A DNA stretch of 64,000 nt, from positions 168,501 to 232,500 of the forward strand of contig NZ_CP028919.1 in the NCBI RefSeq assembly GCF_003060865.1, read 5' to 3'. The DNA is from Gemmobacter aquarius (GTDB taxonomy: Bacteria; Pseudomonadota; Alphaproteobacteria; Rhodobacterales; Rhodobacteraceae). This document shows, in pieces, positions 1-8,353 of the stretch (the stretch's first letter is position 1; every line of letters begins with the position of its first letter). Made by a program: the position numbers and the translations under genes. Under the pieces are notes generated by a model. That model had not been told where the DNA came from. It did not search any database and saw only the letters and a program-made list of their open reading frames with translations.

Positions 1-175
1 CGTTGGCGAGGTCTTGCACGGTTGCGGCGGTTGCGTCGGTGCTTCCGTCATCGACCACGATGACGCGCAGGTTGCGGGCGCTTTGCGCGAGGCAACTTAT
101 AACCGAAGCCGTGATCGTGGTCGCAGCGTTATAGGCCGGTATGACGACATCTACGGCCGGAAGATCGATGGTCAT
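1..175 (-). CDS. Family 2 glycosyltransferase, N-terminal part only
   Basis: The gene runs off the left edge, so only about 58 N-terminal codons are present. The visible protein has the GT-A opening of family 2 glycosyltransferases: a strand reading VVIPAYNAATTI followed by VIVVDDGSTDATAA, the region that binds the nucleotide-sugar donor. The start at 175 is supported by a 4-nt ATGA overlap with the stop of the upstream gene, so the two are probably translationally coupled. It belongs to the polysaccharide gene group that continues to 23 kb and presumably adds one sugar to the lipid-linked repeat at the inner membrane. Donor and acceptor cannot be told from this fragment. Confidence 0.85.
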   Translation of the reverse strand, partial: MTIDLPAVDVVIPAYNAATTITASVISCLAQSARNLRVIVVDDGSTDATAATVQDLAN

Positions 176-627
176 CTTTCCACCAATTCAGGGTCGATCA
201 CGGAACGTTCCAGTGGAAGCACGCCCTTTTGGCACAGGTTCGCCTCAATGCGGTCGCGCATCAGCTTTTCCAGAAGGTAAAGCTGCACGGCAGGGTCAAG
301 CGTGCGTGCGGCATGTGCCAGAGCCACATCGGCCGCAAAATCCCTGAGCACGTCTGTGGGTATGGCGGAGTCGGTTGCGTCGCATGCGGGGATGGTCGTG
401 TAGCCCGCGACGGGGTCTTTCACCGTGTTGGTTGGCGAAAGTTTCATCGCGATCCGGTGTCGAAAGCCCAGCGTTCCGGCCCCGGTCAACCCGCACAGCA
501 GCCAGACATCGTGGCCCCGTGCGATCAGGCTTTTCATCGTTTCGTCGGTGTTTGCCTGAAGGCCGCCTGCGATTTGGAGCAGATGTGGGTGCGCCGTGGC
601 AAAAAGGATACGCAGCGGTCGGGTCAT
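172..627 (-). CDS. Short GT4-like protein, possibly internally deleted
   Basis: 151 codons. The first 75 or so residues resemble the start of a GT-B (family 4) glycosyltransferase: a strand RILFATAHPHLL, a glycine-rich GGLQANTDE segment and GHDVWLLCGL. A complete GT4 enzyme has about 350-400 residues, and no C-terminal nucleotide-sugar-binding domain follows. The last 45 residues (from about AARTLDPAVQ) match nothing I recognise. The gene lies between a GT2 gene, with an ATGA overlap, and an acyltransferase that clearly carries an internal deletion, so a similar deletion here is plausible. It may be a nonfunctional remnant or a genuine small protein. Confidence 0.5.
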   Translation of the reverse strand: MTRPLRILFATAHPHLLQIAGGLQANTDETMKSLIARGHDVWLLCGLTGAGTLGFRHRIAMKLSPTNTVKDPVAGYTTIPACDATDSAIPTDVLRDFAADVALAHAARTLDPAVQLYLLEKLMRDRIEANLCQKGVLPLERSVIDPELVER

Positions 628-723
628 GGGTGTCTCGCTTGTCCGGAGCCAAGTAAACCACGGGGCGGTACGCTTGTTCCATGCAGGGGGCTCCTGGTCC
701 CGGCGGCACGCTGCGCTGGAGGT

Positions 724-1744
724 TCATGGCAACGAATCTCGAAGCCGGGGCCAGTCGATCAGTTTTGCGCTGCCAGCTGCCGTCAGGTGCATCGTGTCGG
801 AAAGCAGCAGGTTTCGGTTTTCGACGAAAGCGCAAGTAGGGGGCCGGCTCTGCAAGGTTGTACAGGCGGGTGATGGCCAAAAGGGGCTGGTGCCAGAGAT
901 AGGTGCTATAGGAGATCAGCCCGAGGAAGGTCAGAGGGCGCAGGGAAAGCAGTCTGGCGGCCGGGGTGCCGGTCACCGCGTAGCGCAGCACGAACGCGCT
1001 ACCAAGCACGGGAAGCAATGCATAGCGGCCGGGGAATGGTGTGCCTGCATCGAACAATGCGACTGGCGTGACGATCATCGCAATGCCTGCAATCCCGAGC
1101 AGCGAATTGCGACGCGGCGAGGGCATGAACGCAATGATCGCACCGACAAGCAATTCCCACGCACGGGCGGGAAGCAGGTAAAAGGCGGCATGATTGGCTG
1201 CGGCCCAGTCTGCCGCTACGAAGCTGACAAGGGCAGACAGCGCCAGTGCCGGCAAGAGCAGGCGCGGTTTCGCGTACCAGAACAGCCACAGGGCGACCGG
1301 GTAGAGCAGGTAGAACTGTTCTTCGAGCGCGAGGCTCCAGGTGTGAAGGAACGGCTGCAATCCGGCATCGGGCGCGAAGTAACTGTTGTCACGGATCAGG
1401 TAGAGAAAATTGGTCGAGAAGGTCAGGACCGAAAGCACATCTGCAGAGTGTTCCTCCAGCGCGCCGGTAGACATCCATCCCCAAGCGAAGGGCAGGGTGA
1501 CGAACATCATCGCAAAAAGCGCAGGCAAAATGCGGCGGGCGCGACGTATGTAGAACTGACGCAGCGAAAGCCGGTTCTGCGACAGGTCAGACACACGAAT
1601 CAGCGTGATCAGGTAGCCCGATACGACGAAGAAAACATCCACACCGATAAATCCGCCCGAAAACCCCGGCGCACCTGCGTGGAACAAAACCACCGGGACG
1701 ACCGCAACCGCACGCAGCCCGTCAATTTCGGGCCGATGATGCAT
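724..1744 (-). pseudogene. Acyltransferase-3/SGNH fusion gene with a large internal deletion
   Basis: Residues 1-303 are a typical OafA/YrhL-type membrane O-acyltransferase: the RPEIDGLRAVAVVPVVLFH start, the GVDVFFVVSGYLI helix, an FYIRRARRILP loop and several membrane spans. At about 829-840 the frame leaves the family. In the next frame, 724 to about 840, a short segment reads LLLSDTMHLTAAGSAKLID and then stops; this looks like the HLT box at the very end of an SGNH esterase domain. Such fusions usually have about 620-680 residues, so roughly 900 bp covering the last membrane helices and most of the SGNH domain appear lost, with a frame change at the junction. The intact gene would O-acetylate the exported polysaccharide. 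The start overlaps the upstream stop (ATGA). Confidence 0.75.
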
Positions 1745-3078
1745 CAGCTCACGGGTTGCAGCGATCGGACCGGCGCCGGGACCGTCGGGAAGACTTGCGC
1801 CTGACGGTCACGCAGCATGTCGACAAGGCGGCCGGGCGGGCGTTCGACATCGGCATAGGTCAGGATCTGGTCCTGCGGGATTGCACGCTTCAGCCTGCAG
1901 CCCACCGCTACTCCGATCGGAAGCAGGTTCTGGTGGGTTGTCATGGCGGCGGTTTCAGTCAGCCCGTAAACATCGAAGCCGCCCAGTCCGCCGATCGTGT
2001 CGCCTGCGGCCAGATCGCGCTTGGCAGTGGCGACCACTTCCACCAGCGGGCCTGCTATGGGCGCACAGGCGGCGTCGTTGAACAGGATGGCGCGGGCGAT
2101 CGTGTTGGGGACCTCGAAATGGCACAGGTGGTAGGGCGTGTAGAAGCAGTAAAGCGGGCCTGACCCCAATTTGTAGAGGTCGAGATAATGGCGCTGGACC
2201 GGATCGTCGGTGGTGCCCAGCACAAAGACGCCGGGGCCGGGTGAGGCGCCGGTGATGTAATCGACGATGCCGGGGCCCTGCAGCAATAATTCCGGATCGA
2301 AAAGCTTGGCCGCTTCGGTGATCGGGGTACCTGCCTCGACGGTGTAGCCCAGCATGCCGCGACGGGCGATGGTCATGCCGGTCGCATTCGCGACGATGGC
2401 CTGTTCGAACGAGATCTTGGTGCCATCGGCGAAGCTGGTAACCATTTCGGGCTTTTGGCCCCAGCGGCGTGCAAATTCTGCCTGCGTCGCAGGGGTGCGG
2501 TAGGGGTCGTGCAATCCTTTGATATTGCCGCACAAGACGGGGCGCAGGCCGATGCCGCGCACGAAGCGCCACAAGTTCATCTCGACCCCCGGCTGGTCAC
2601 CGTCGACGTTGGTGAAGACGACGCCCGCCGCATCGGCCATGCGCTTCAGGATCGGGCCGACGGTACCGTCAAGTTCGGCATTCATCAGCACGACATGTTT
2701 GCCGTGTTCGATGGCGGAAAGGACGGGGGGCAGCGAGTCTTCGATAGCCCCGGTCACGTCGAGTACTAGGTCGATCCCGTCGGCAGAGGCGAGGAGAACC
2801 GGATCGTCGGTAATGGCGATGTCGCCCGAGGCAAGAACGCGGCGCAGTGAAAGCGGGCTGTCACACAGTCGGAAGGGCGCATTTTCCGCGCGCAGCAGAT
2901 CGACGGCATGTTGCGGGGTGCGGTTCGAGATGCCGACGATGCGGATGCTCTCGGAATGGACCGTAAGCAGTTGGTGCAAGACACCCTTGGCCATGAAACC
3001 CGCGCCAATCATTGCAATGCGAATGGGAACCTTTCTGTCCGCTGCGAGTCGTTGCAAGGCGTTGTCGATCAGGATCAT
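1744..3078 (-). CDS. Gfo/Idh-like NAD(P)-dependent oxidoreductase with SAF domain
   Basis: 444 residues. Residues 19-30 form a Rossmann dinucleotide site (IAMIGAGFMAKG). The middle resembles homoserine-dehydrogenase-like oxidoreductases, and the C-terminal third has an SAF-type segment (ATAKRDLAAGDTIGGLGGFDVYG), the fold also found in sialic-acid synthase and sugar-acid dehydratases. Members of this family often sit in polysaccharide clusters beside RfbF and epimerases, where they are thought to take part in making an unusual sugar; the reaction is not established. The gene starts the leftward group 3078 to 1, and its stop overlaps the acyltransferase start. The RfbC-like gene diverges from it across 82 bp that must hold both promoters. 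Confidence 0.8.
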   Translation of the reverse strand: MILIDNALQRLAADRKVPIRIAMIGAGFMAKGVLHQLLTVHSESIRIVGISNRTPQHAVDLLRAENAPFRLCDSPLSLRRVLASGDIAITDDPVLLASADGIDLVLDVTGAIEDSLPPVLSAIEHGKHVVLMNAELDGTVGPILKRMADAAGVVFTNVDGDQPGVEMNLWRFVRGIGLRPVLCGNIKGLHDPYRTPATQAEFARRWGQKPEMVTSFADGTKISFEQAIVANATGMTIARRGMLGYTVEAGTPITEAAKLFDPELLLQGPGIVDYITGASPGPGVFVLGTTDDPVQRHYLDLYKLGSGPLYCFYTPYHLCHFEVPNTIARAILFNDAACAPIAGPLVEVVATAKRDLAAGDTIGGLGGFDVYGLTETAAMTTHQNLLPIGVAVGCRLKRAIPQDQILTYADVERPPGRLVDMLRDRQAQVFPTVPAPVRSLQPVS

Positions 3079-3160
3079 GGTTCAATTCCTTATGGCTTTG
3101 AAATTCGATTGGCCGGTCAGGGTCTCAACGTGTGATGCAACGCTTGCGAGGCCTGAAAAG

Positions 3161-3691
3161 ATGCGTTTCGAGACAACTTCCCTGACCGATGCCCTGATTA
3201 TCCATCCGGTCTTGCATCAGGACGAGCGGGGAAGTTTTTCCCGCGTGTTCTGTGCCGAGACCTTCCGCGCGCATGGTTTGCGCGATGTGTTCCCGCAGAC
3301 GAACCATTCGACCAACCTGACGCGGGGGACGCTGCGCGGCATGCATTTCCAGAACGCCCCCAATGCAGAGGTAAAGCTGGTCCGGGCCGTGCATGGAGCG
3401 ATTTTCGATGTCATCATCGACCTGCGACCCGACAGTCCGAGTTTGGGGAAGTGGCAGGGATTCGAATTGTCCGATACCAACCGGCACATCCTTTACGTGC
3501 CCGAAGGCTTTGCCCACGGGTTCCAGACGCTGACGGATGGGGCCGAGGTGACGTATCAGGTATCGCATCCTTATGTTCCGGGCGCAGAAGGGGGGGTGCG
3601 TTGGGATGATCCGGCATTCGCCATTGACTGGCCATTGCCGGTCTCCGTGATCTCGGCCAAAGACCGCGAATGGCCGTTCTGGCAAGGTTAG
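3161..3691 (+). CDS. RfbC-like (dTDP-4-dehydrorhamnose 3,5-epimerase family) sugar epimerase
   Basis: 176 residues from the ATG at 3161. This is a cupin-fold RfbC/RmlC-family protein: RGTLRGMHFQ carries the catalytic-base histidine region, VKLVRAVHGAIFDVIIDLR the central strands, and YVPEGFAHGFQTL the second histidine segment. These enzymes epimerise C3 and/or C5 of a nucleotide 4-keto sugar. Because RfbF (CDP-sugar) and an NAD-dependent epimerase lie next door, the substrate may be a CDP-sugar rather than dTDP-sugar. An in-frame ATG at 3092 would add 23 residues, but family members begin close to the chosen start. It is the only rightward gene between two leftward groups, ending 7 bp from the convergent epimerase stop. 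Confidence 0.82.
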   Translation: MRFETTSLTDALIIHPVLHQDERGSFSRVFCAETFRAHGLRDVFPQTNHSTNLTRGTLRGMHFQNAPNAEVKLVRAVHGAIFDVIIDLRPDSPSLGKWQGFELSDTNRHILYVPEGFAHGFQTLTDGAEVTYQVSHPYVPGAEGGVRWDDPAFAIDWPLPVSVISAKDREWPFWQG

Positions 3692-3698
3692 AGACACA

Positions 3699-4754
3699 TC
3701 ACGCGGCAGGTGCGGCCTCGGTCCAGAAAAGGCTTTGATCGACCTGTCCGGTGTCTTGCAGGTAGCGAAGTTCCTTGAGCCGCGTAAACGGGTCGGACAG
3801 GAATTCGGTGCCGGTCAGGTTGATGCGCGAAAACAGCGCGGCGAGTTCCTGCGCGCCACGCTGTGCATCCCATGTGCATTCGAAGTCGGGCATATGGCGG
3901 CGGATCTTGGCGAAGGAAACGCGGTAGGATCGCGTGTCGCCACCGTCGCTACCGAAGGTGATCTTTGCTTTCGGAAAGGCTCGCCCGACGATCTCGGCAA
4001 TTTCGCGGATGCGGTAATTGCCATCGTCGCGCCCCACGTTGAATGCCTCGCCTGCGATGGCCGCTGGATCGGCGCGGAGGGCACTGACGATCGCGGCCGA
4101 GATGTCGCGCACATGGACGATTGGCCGCCATGGCATGCCGTCCGAGGTCATGCGGATCTCGCCGGTGCAGTGGGCAAGGCCACACAGGTTGTTCAGGACG
4201 ATGTCGAAGCGCTGGCGCGGGCTGGCCCCATAGGCGGTGGCATTGCGCAGGAAAACCGGGGTGAAGCTGTCGTCGGTCAGGGCTTTCACATCCTGTTCGA
4301 CAAGTATCTTGCAGCGGGCATAGGCAGTCTGCGGTGCCGTGGCGGACTCTTCGGTGCGCCATGTATCGTCGCCCGCCCCGTAGATCGAGCAAGACGAGGC
4401 ATAGACGAAGCGCGGAACGCCTGCGGTCTTCGCCTTTTCGGCCAGTGCGACCGAGCCACGATGATTGACCGCAAGCGTAAGGTCGGGATCGTTTTCCCCG
4501 AGCGGGTCGTTCGACAATTCGGCCAGATGCACCACGGCATCGAACCCGCACAGGTCGTTGACGGTGATGTTGCGGTGATCGCGTGTCAGGATCATCGGGC
4601 GAGGCTTTCCGTCGGAATAGAGCCAGCCGCGCCGGTAGAAACCGGTGTCGAGCCCGATGACGGTATAGCCTTGCTCCATGAGTATCGGGCAAAGGACGGC
4701 CCCGATGTAACCATCGGCTCCGGTGACGAGGATGCGCCCCAATGTTCTGGTCAT
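3699..4754 (-). CDS. NAD-dependent epimerase/dehydratase (extended SDR)
   Basis: 351 residues, starting at the ATG that overlaps the rfbF stop (ATGA). The N-terminal Rossmann motif is TGADGYIGAVL, the active site has SSCSIYG, and the catalytic pair lies in YARCK (YxxxK). RNATAYGASPRQRFD and a V-R-D interaction segment follow, as in nucleotide-sugar 4-epimerases and 4,6-dehydratases. Next to a glucose-1-phosphate cytidylyltransferase the likely substrate is a CDP-hexose. It is the last gene of the leftward run that begins with the glycosyltransferase at 6.7 kb. Whether it epimerises or dehydrates cannot be decided from sequence. Confidence 0.85.
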   Translation of the reverse strand: MTRTLGRILVTGADGYIGAVLCPILMEQGYTVIGLDTGFYRRGWLYSDGKPRPMILTRDHRNITVNDLCGFDAVVHLAELSNDPLGENDPDLTLAVNHRGSVALAEKAKTAGVPRFVYASSCSIYGAGDDTWRTEESATAPQTAYARCKILVEQDVKALTDDSFTPVFLRNATAYGASPRQRFDIVLNNLCGLAHCTGEIRMTSDGMPWRPIVHVRDISAAIVSALRADPAAIAGEAFNVGRDDGNYRIREIAEIVGRAFPKAKITFGSDGGDTRSYRVSFAKIRRHMPDFECTWDAQRGAQELAALFSRINLTGTEFLSDPFTRLKELRYLQDTGQVDQSLFWTEAAPAA

Positions 4755-5527
4755 GCCCAAAGCCTCCACGGGGCGGTGCCCGTTTGCCACAGGTCTTGCA
4801 GCACATGCTTGTCGCGCAGGGTGTCCATATTCTGCCAGAAGCCATCGTGCCGGTAGACGGACAACTGGTCGTCCTGCACCAGCCCGCGCAGGGGTTCTTC
4901 CTCGAACATGATGTCGTCACCGCTGATGCGGTTTAGCACGGTGGGTTCCAGCACAAAAAAGCCGCCGTTGATGACCGGACCATCGAGGATGCTCTTTTCG
5001 CGGAAACTCGAAACGCGGTTTCCCGACGGTGCCAGATTGAGCGCGCCGAAACGGCCCGGTTGCTGGACGGCAGTTACGGTGGCTTCGGTGCCCTGTTCGT
5101 TATGAAAGGTTATGGCCGCGCGGATGTCGATGTTGGCGACGCCGTCGCCATAGGTCATGCAAAACGTCTCGTCCCCGAGATATTGACCGACCCGTTTCAG
5201 GCGGCCTCCGGTCATCGTGTCTTGCCCGGTGTCGACAAGAGTGACTTGCCACGGTTCTGAGACGCGTCGGTTCAGGGTGATGGAGTTCTGCGACAGGTCG
5301 ACCGTCAGGTCAGCATTGGTCAGCGCATATTCGGTAAAGTAGCGCTTGATCATATGGCCTTTATATCCGCAGCAGACCACGAATTCGGTGATTCCGCTGG
5401 CTTCGTAGATCTTCATGATGTGCCACAGGATCGGACGGTTGCCGATCTCGACCAGTGGTTTGGGGATGGTACCGGTCTCTTCGGACAGGCGTGTGCCGTA
5501 GCCACCGGCAAGGATGACTGCTTTCAT
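4751..5527 (-). CDS. rfbF: Glucose-1-phosphate cytidylyltransferase
   Basis: 258 residues, full length for RfbF. It has the nucleotidyltransferase signature LAGGYGTRLSEET followed by PKPLVEIG. The family-specific CCGYKGHMIKRYF, the metal-site region MTYGDGVANID and VINGGFFVLEP are all present. The enzyme makes CDP-glucose from CTP and glucose-1-phosphate, the entry to CDP-3,6-dideoxyhexoses and some branched sugars. No CDP-glucose 4,6-dehydratase (rfbG) is obvious unless the adjacent epimerase fills that role. Both ends overlap their neighbours by 4 nt (ATGA), so the three leftward genes are translationally coupled. Confidence 0.93.
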   Translation of the reverse strand: MKAVILAGGYGTRLSEETGTIPKPLVEIGNRPILWHIMKIYEASGITEFVVCCGYKGHMIKRYFTEYALTNADLTVDLSQNSITLNRRVSEPWQVTLVDTGQDTMTGGRLKRVGQYLGDETFCMTYGDGVANIDIRAAITFHNEQGTEATVTAVQQPGRFGALNLAPSGNRVSSFREKSILDGPVINGGFFVLEPTVLNRISGDDIMFEEEPLRGLVQDDQLSVYRHDGFWQNMDTLRDKHVLQDLWQTGTAPWRLWA

Positions 5528-6692
5528 CTCAATCCTCTTTCAAGTTTCAATCCGTGACGGGCGGGTATGAAGTCGATGCCGCGTGACAGGTCGGAGAGTG
5601 TGGTCAGACGCTGGATGTGTGCTGGTGTCGGGGCGAGGCCGAGCGTCGTAAGAATCTGCAACCAGCGATGCGCCCAATCATGACGCCGCAGGCTTTGTGT
5701 GACATTGGCGTGTCGGGCGCGGAACACGCGCAACGGATCGCGGTCCAGCGCCGAAAGCAGGGCGCGGGGGTCATCGGTAAGGGGGATGACGGCATCGGGC
5801 CAATCGAAGGCGGCATCGAATTCGGGGCAATCGGGGCGCGATCCAAGAATGACGGCCCCGCCTGCGGCCCCTTCGAAATAGCGGGTGGAAAGGGCGTTGT
5901 CTTGGCTGGTGCCATCCTTCCATTTCTGGCGCCATGCCATGGGCGCCCAGACGAGGAAGTACTTGCTGCGCTTGATCATCTCGGCGTTCTGGCGCCGCAC
6001 GCCCGCCCAATCGTCGGTCCAACTCTTTTTCCAGATTTCGTGATGGTAAAACAGGCCCATCGCCGTCGCGGCCTTCTGGAGTTGACTGTGCTGGACCGGA
6101 TCGGAGCGGCCAATGCAAAGCAGGTCGATCGAACGGGCCGGGCGCGGGTGGGACGGGGCAGCACGCAGGCAATCGGTCGCGGTGTTGAGCTGGCTCACCG
6201 GAGCGCCGATGCGCGCTTGGAGTTTTCCGACGCATGATCCGTTCAGAACGAACACATGGTCGAATTTCGAGAGCACGCGCATTTCGCGTGGATACTCGTC
6301 AAATGTCGACGTCCAGCTTTCCAGAACGAAGATTATCGCGGTTCCGGCACGGTCGCGCCAGCCCTCGATCTGCTCTATCTCCTGCACTTCTTCCAGAAAC
6401 TGGCAGACATAGAACAGCATGTCGTAGGTCTCGGTCAGTCTGGTCTTCTTGAGCAACGGCTCGTAGCCGCCGACGACATGCTCGCGGATGCTGCGTTTGG
6501 TACGAAGGCGAAGTTCGCGAAGCAAAGTTGATGTGCGGGGCTCGGAATTAGCGACGCTGCCGCGACCTTGGGGGTAAGCACAGTGGCGGTCTCGATCTGG
6601 CGAAGAACTTCGAAAAACTCGAAGGGAACGCCGTTCCACGGCCTTCTGTCAGCGTTGCATGTAGATACGAGAAGACAACGGCGATCCTGCAC
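5524..6692 (-). pseudogene. Glycosyltransferase with one frameshift (missing C at 6570-6574)
   Basis: Codons from 6692 give a convincing start (CLLVSTCNADRRPWNG, then FEFFEVLRQIETATVLTP), but that frame closes soon after. The frame ending at 5524 holds the rest, including RSIREHVVGGYEPLLKK and a C-terminal GT-B region with STRYFEGAAGGAVILGS. One extra C in the five-base run at 6570-6574 joins both frames smoothly (VLTPQGRGSVANSEP). The corrected product is about 389 residues, fitting a family 1-type glycosyltransferase with a Glyco_trans_1_2 C-terminal domain. Read without correction, a shorter protein could start at 6639. The error may be in the sequence, not the genome. The stop overlaps the rfbF start by 4 nt. 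Confidence 0.72.
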
Positions 6693-6756
6693 GAGGCGCC
6701 CCCTTTTGGCCTGTCGGAATGGGTCTTAAATGCAGAAAGCCGCCGAATGGTTCCGC

Positions 6757-7878
6757 TTAGCTTGGCGGATCGCCGCGCAAAGACTGACAAACCATTTCAG
6801 CGAGCGCGAGCGAGGCCGTCAGTCCGGGGCTTTCGATTCCGTAAAGTTGGACGAGACCGGGCACGCCATGTATCGATGGCGTGTCGATGCGGAAATCGGC
6901 CGCGGGCGCGCCTGCTGGCGAGAGTTTGGGTCGAATTCCACAAAATGAGGGAGACAGGCTTTCAATTGGCAAAGCTGGCCAATAGCGGGAAATCTCATCG
7001 GCGAAATGGGTGAGTCGGGACGGATCGGGCGTGTAATCCAATGTTTCGATCCATGCGACATCGGGGCCGAAGCGCATCGACCCCTGAAGGTCGAGCGTCA
7101 GATGTATCCCGAGTCCGCCCGGTTCGGGGACAGGGTAGATCAGCCGCGAAAAGCGGTTCCGTCCGGTGCAGGTGAAATATTGGCCCCGTGCCATCCATGT
7201 CTGAGGCACGAGCGCAGGATCGTAACCTTGCAGACGCGCGGCGAAGGGCGCTGCGCCATGCCCCGCTGCATTGATCAGCGTGCGCGTGTGGAGTGTGAGC
7301 GTTTCACCACCAGGGCCTAAAGTTTCCAGTACAAAGCCGCTGCCTGTGATCAAGCCGCCCGTAACCATCGTATAGCAAGCCAACATTGCGCCATGGCTCT
7401 CGGCGTCGGCTAGCAGCGACTGCATATAGGCATGGCTGTCGAGAATGCCGGTCATCGGGGAAAGGAGGGCGGCATGACACTCGAGTGCAGGCTCGAGGGT
7501 GAGGGCTTCGGTCCTGTCTATCAGCGTCAGCGCACCCGCGCCGCAGCCGAGCGCGCGGGCGGCGATGGTTTCCAACATCGGAATCTGGTCGCGAGTGGTG
7601 GCGACGATCAGTTTTCCACATTGCCGATGCGGCAGATCACGCTCGCGTAGATAGGCGTAAAGCAGATCGCGCCCGCGGATACATAGCCGCGCCTTGTGGC
7701 TGTTCGGGTCGTAATAAAGGCCTGCGTGGATTACCTCTGAGTTGCGGGCACTGGTTTCGGTGCCGAAGGTCGAAGCGCGATCGAGGATCAGTACTTCCCG
7801 GCCCTGCAATGCCATTCTGCGGGCAATTGCCAGTCCCACGACGCCCGCACCAATGATCGTGCAATCCACCTGTTCCAC
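6757..7878 (-). CDS. lhgO: L-2-hydroxyglutarate oxidase/dehydrogenase-like FAD protein
   Basis: 373 residues of the DAO fold. The N-terminal FAD site is CTIIGAGVVGLAIA (residues 6-19), followed by the LhgO-typical segment SARNSEVIHAGLYYDP. The C-terminal GIRPKLSP and the IESPGLTASLALAEMV flavin-binding end complete it. LhgO oxidises L-2-hydroxyglutarate to 2-oxoglutarate and passes electrons to the quinone pool. Its place inside an exopolysaccharide cluster is unexpected; a relative acting on another 2-hydroxy acid is possible. It is leftward, 64 bp from the 5' end of the glycosyltransferase it precedes and 55 bp from the small membrane-protein gene upstream. Confidence 0.82.
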   Translation of the reverse strand: MEQVDCTIIGAGVVGLAIARRMALQGREVLILDRASTFGTETSARNSEVIHAGLYYDPNSHKARLCIRGRDLLYAYLRERDLPHRQCGKLIVATTRDQIPMLETIAARALGCGAGALTLIDRTEALTLEPALECHAALLSPMTGILDSHAYMQSLLADAESHGAMLACYTMVTGGLITGSGFVLETLGPGGETLTLHTRTLINAAGHGAAPFAARLQGYDPALVPQTWMARGQYFTCTGRNRFSRLIYPVPEPGGLGIHLTLDLQGSMRFGPDVAWIETLDYTPDPSRLTHFADEISRYWPALPIESLSPSFCGIRPKLSPAGAPAADFRIDTPSIHGVPGLVQLYGIESPGLTASLALAEMVCQSLRGDPPS

Positions 7879-7933
7879 GCCTTACTCCCCGCTTTACGAG
7901 CCTAACGTAGCGAAAGGCTGGGTGGGTTCCCGA

Positions 7934-8227
7934 TCACTCGGCATCGTCACGCGGTTTGACGGTGAGCCGGGGCGCAGGTTCGCCCCTGCGGATGCGGTCG
8001 GCCAAGGGTGTCAGTGTGCCGATGAGGTAGCCAGCCTGAAGCAAGGTCAGGATAAGGAGCGATTCAGTTACGGTAGGATGGCTATAGCCACTGAACCAGC
8101 GAAAGCCGAAAAGTACCGTCATCGCGAACACCATCAGGAAAAGGCCGCCGATCCGCAGAAGCACCGCCGAGACGATGCCTAGGCTGAGGGCAAGGGCGGC
8201 GGCGAAAATCAGGGTAAGCAGGGTCAA
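7934..8227 (-). CDS. Small three-span membrane protein, start uncertain
   Basis: The frame encodes about 97 residues with three hydrophobic spans: LTLIFAAALALSLGIVSAV, IGGLFLMVFAMTVLFGF and LLILTLLQAGYLIGTL. A charged tail ends in KPRDDAE. No ATG or GTG precedes the first span; the nearest usable start is the TTG at 8227, with a CTG 15 nt further upstream as an alternative. No ribosome site is obvious. I do not recognise the family. Its position between lhgO and a divergent glycosyltransferase suggests an accessory role in polysaccharide export or its control, but that is only context. Confidence 0.5.
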   Translation of the reverse strand: MTLLTLIFAAALALSLGIVSAVLLRIGGLFLMVFAMTVLFGFRWFSGYSHPTVTESLLILTLLQAGYLIGTLTPLADRIRRGEPAPRLTVKPRDDAE

Positions 8228-8353
8228 GGGCGGCGTCCGCAGTAATGTGTCAAGCCTTAGCCTACACCGCGACAGAGTGTCGGGCCAATCCCTGACACGA
8301 ATGCAACCCGCCGCGCGTGCTGTGCGTTGGGGCTGCGACAAGCGGAGACAGGC

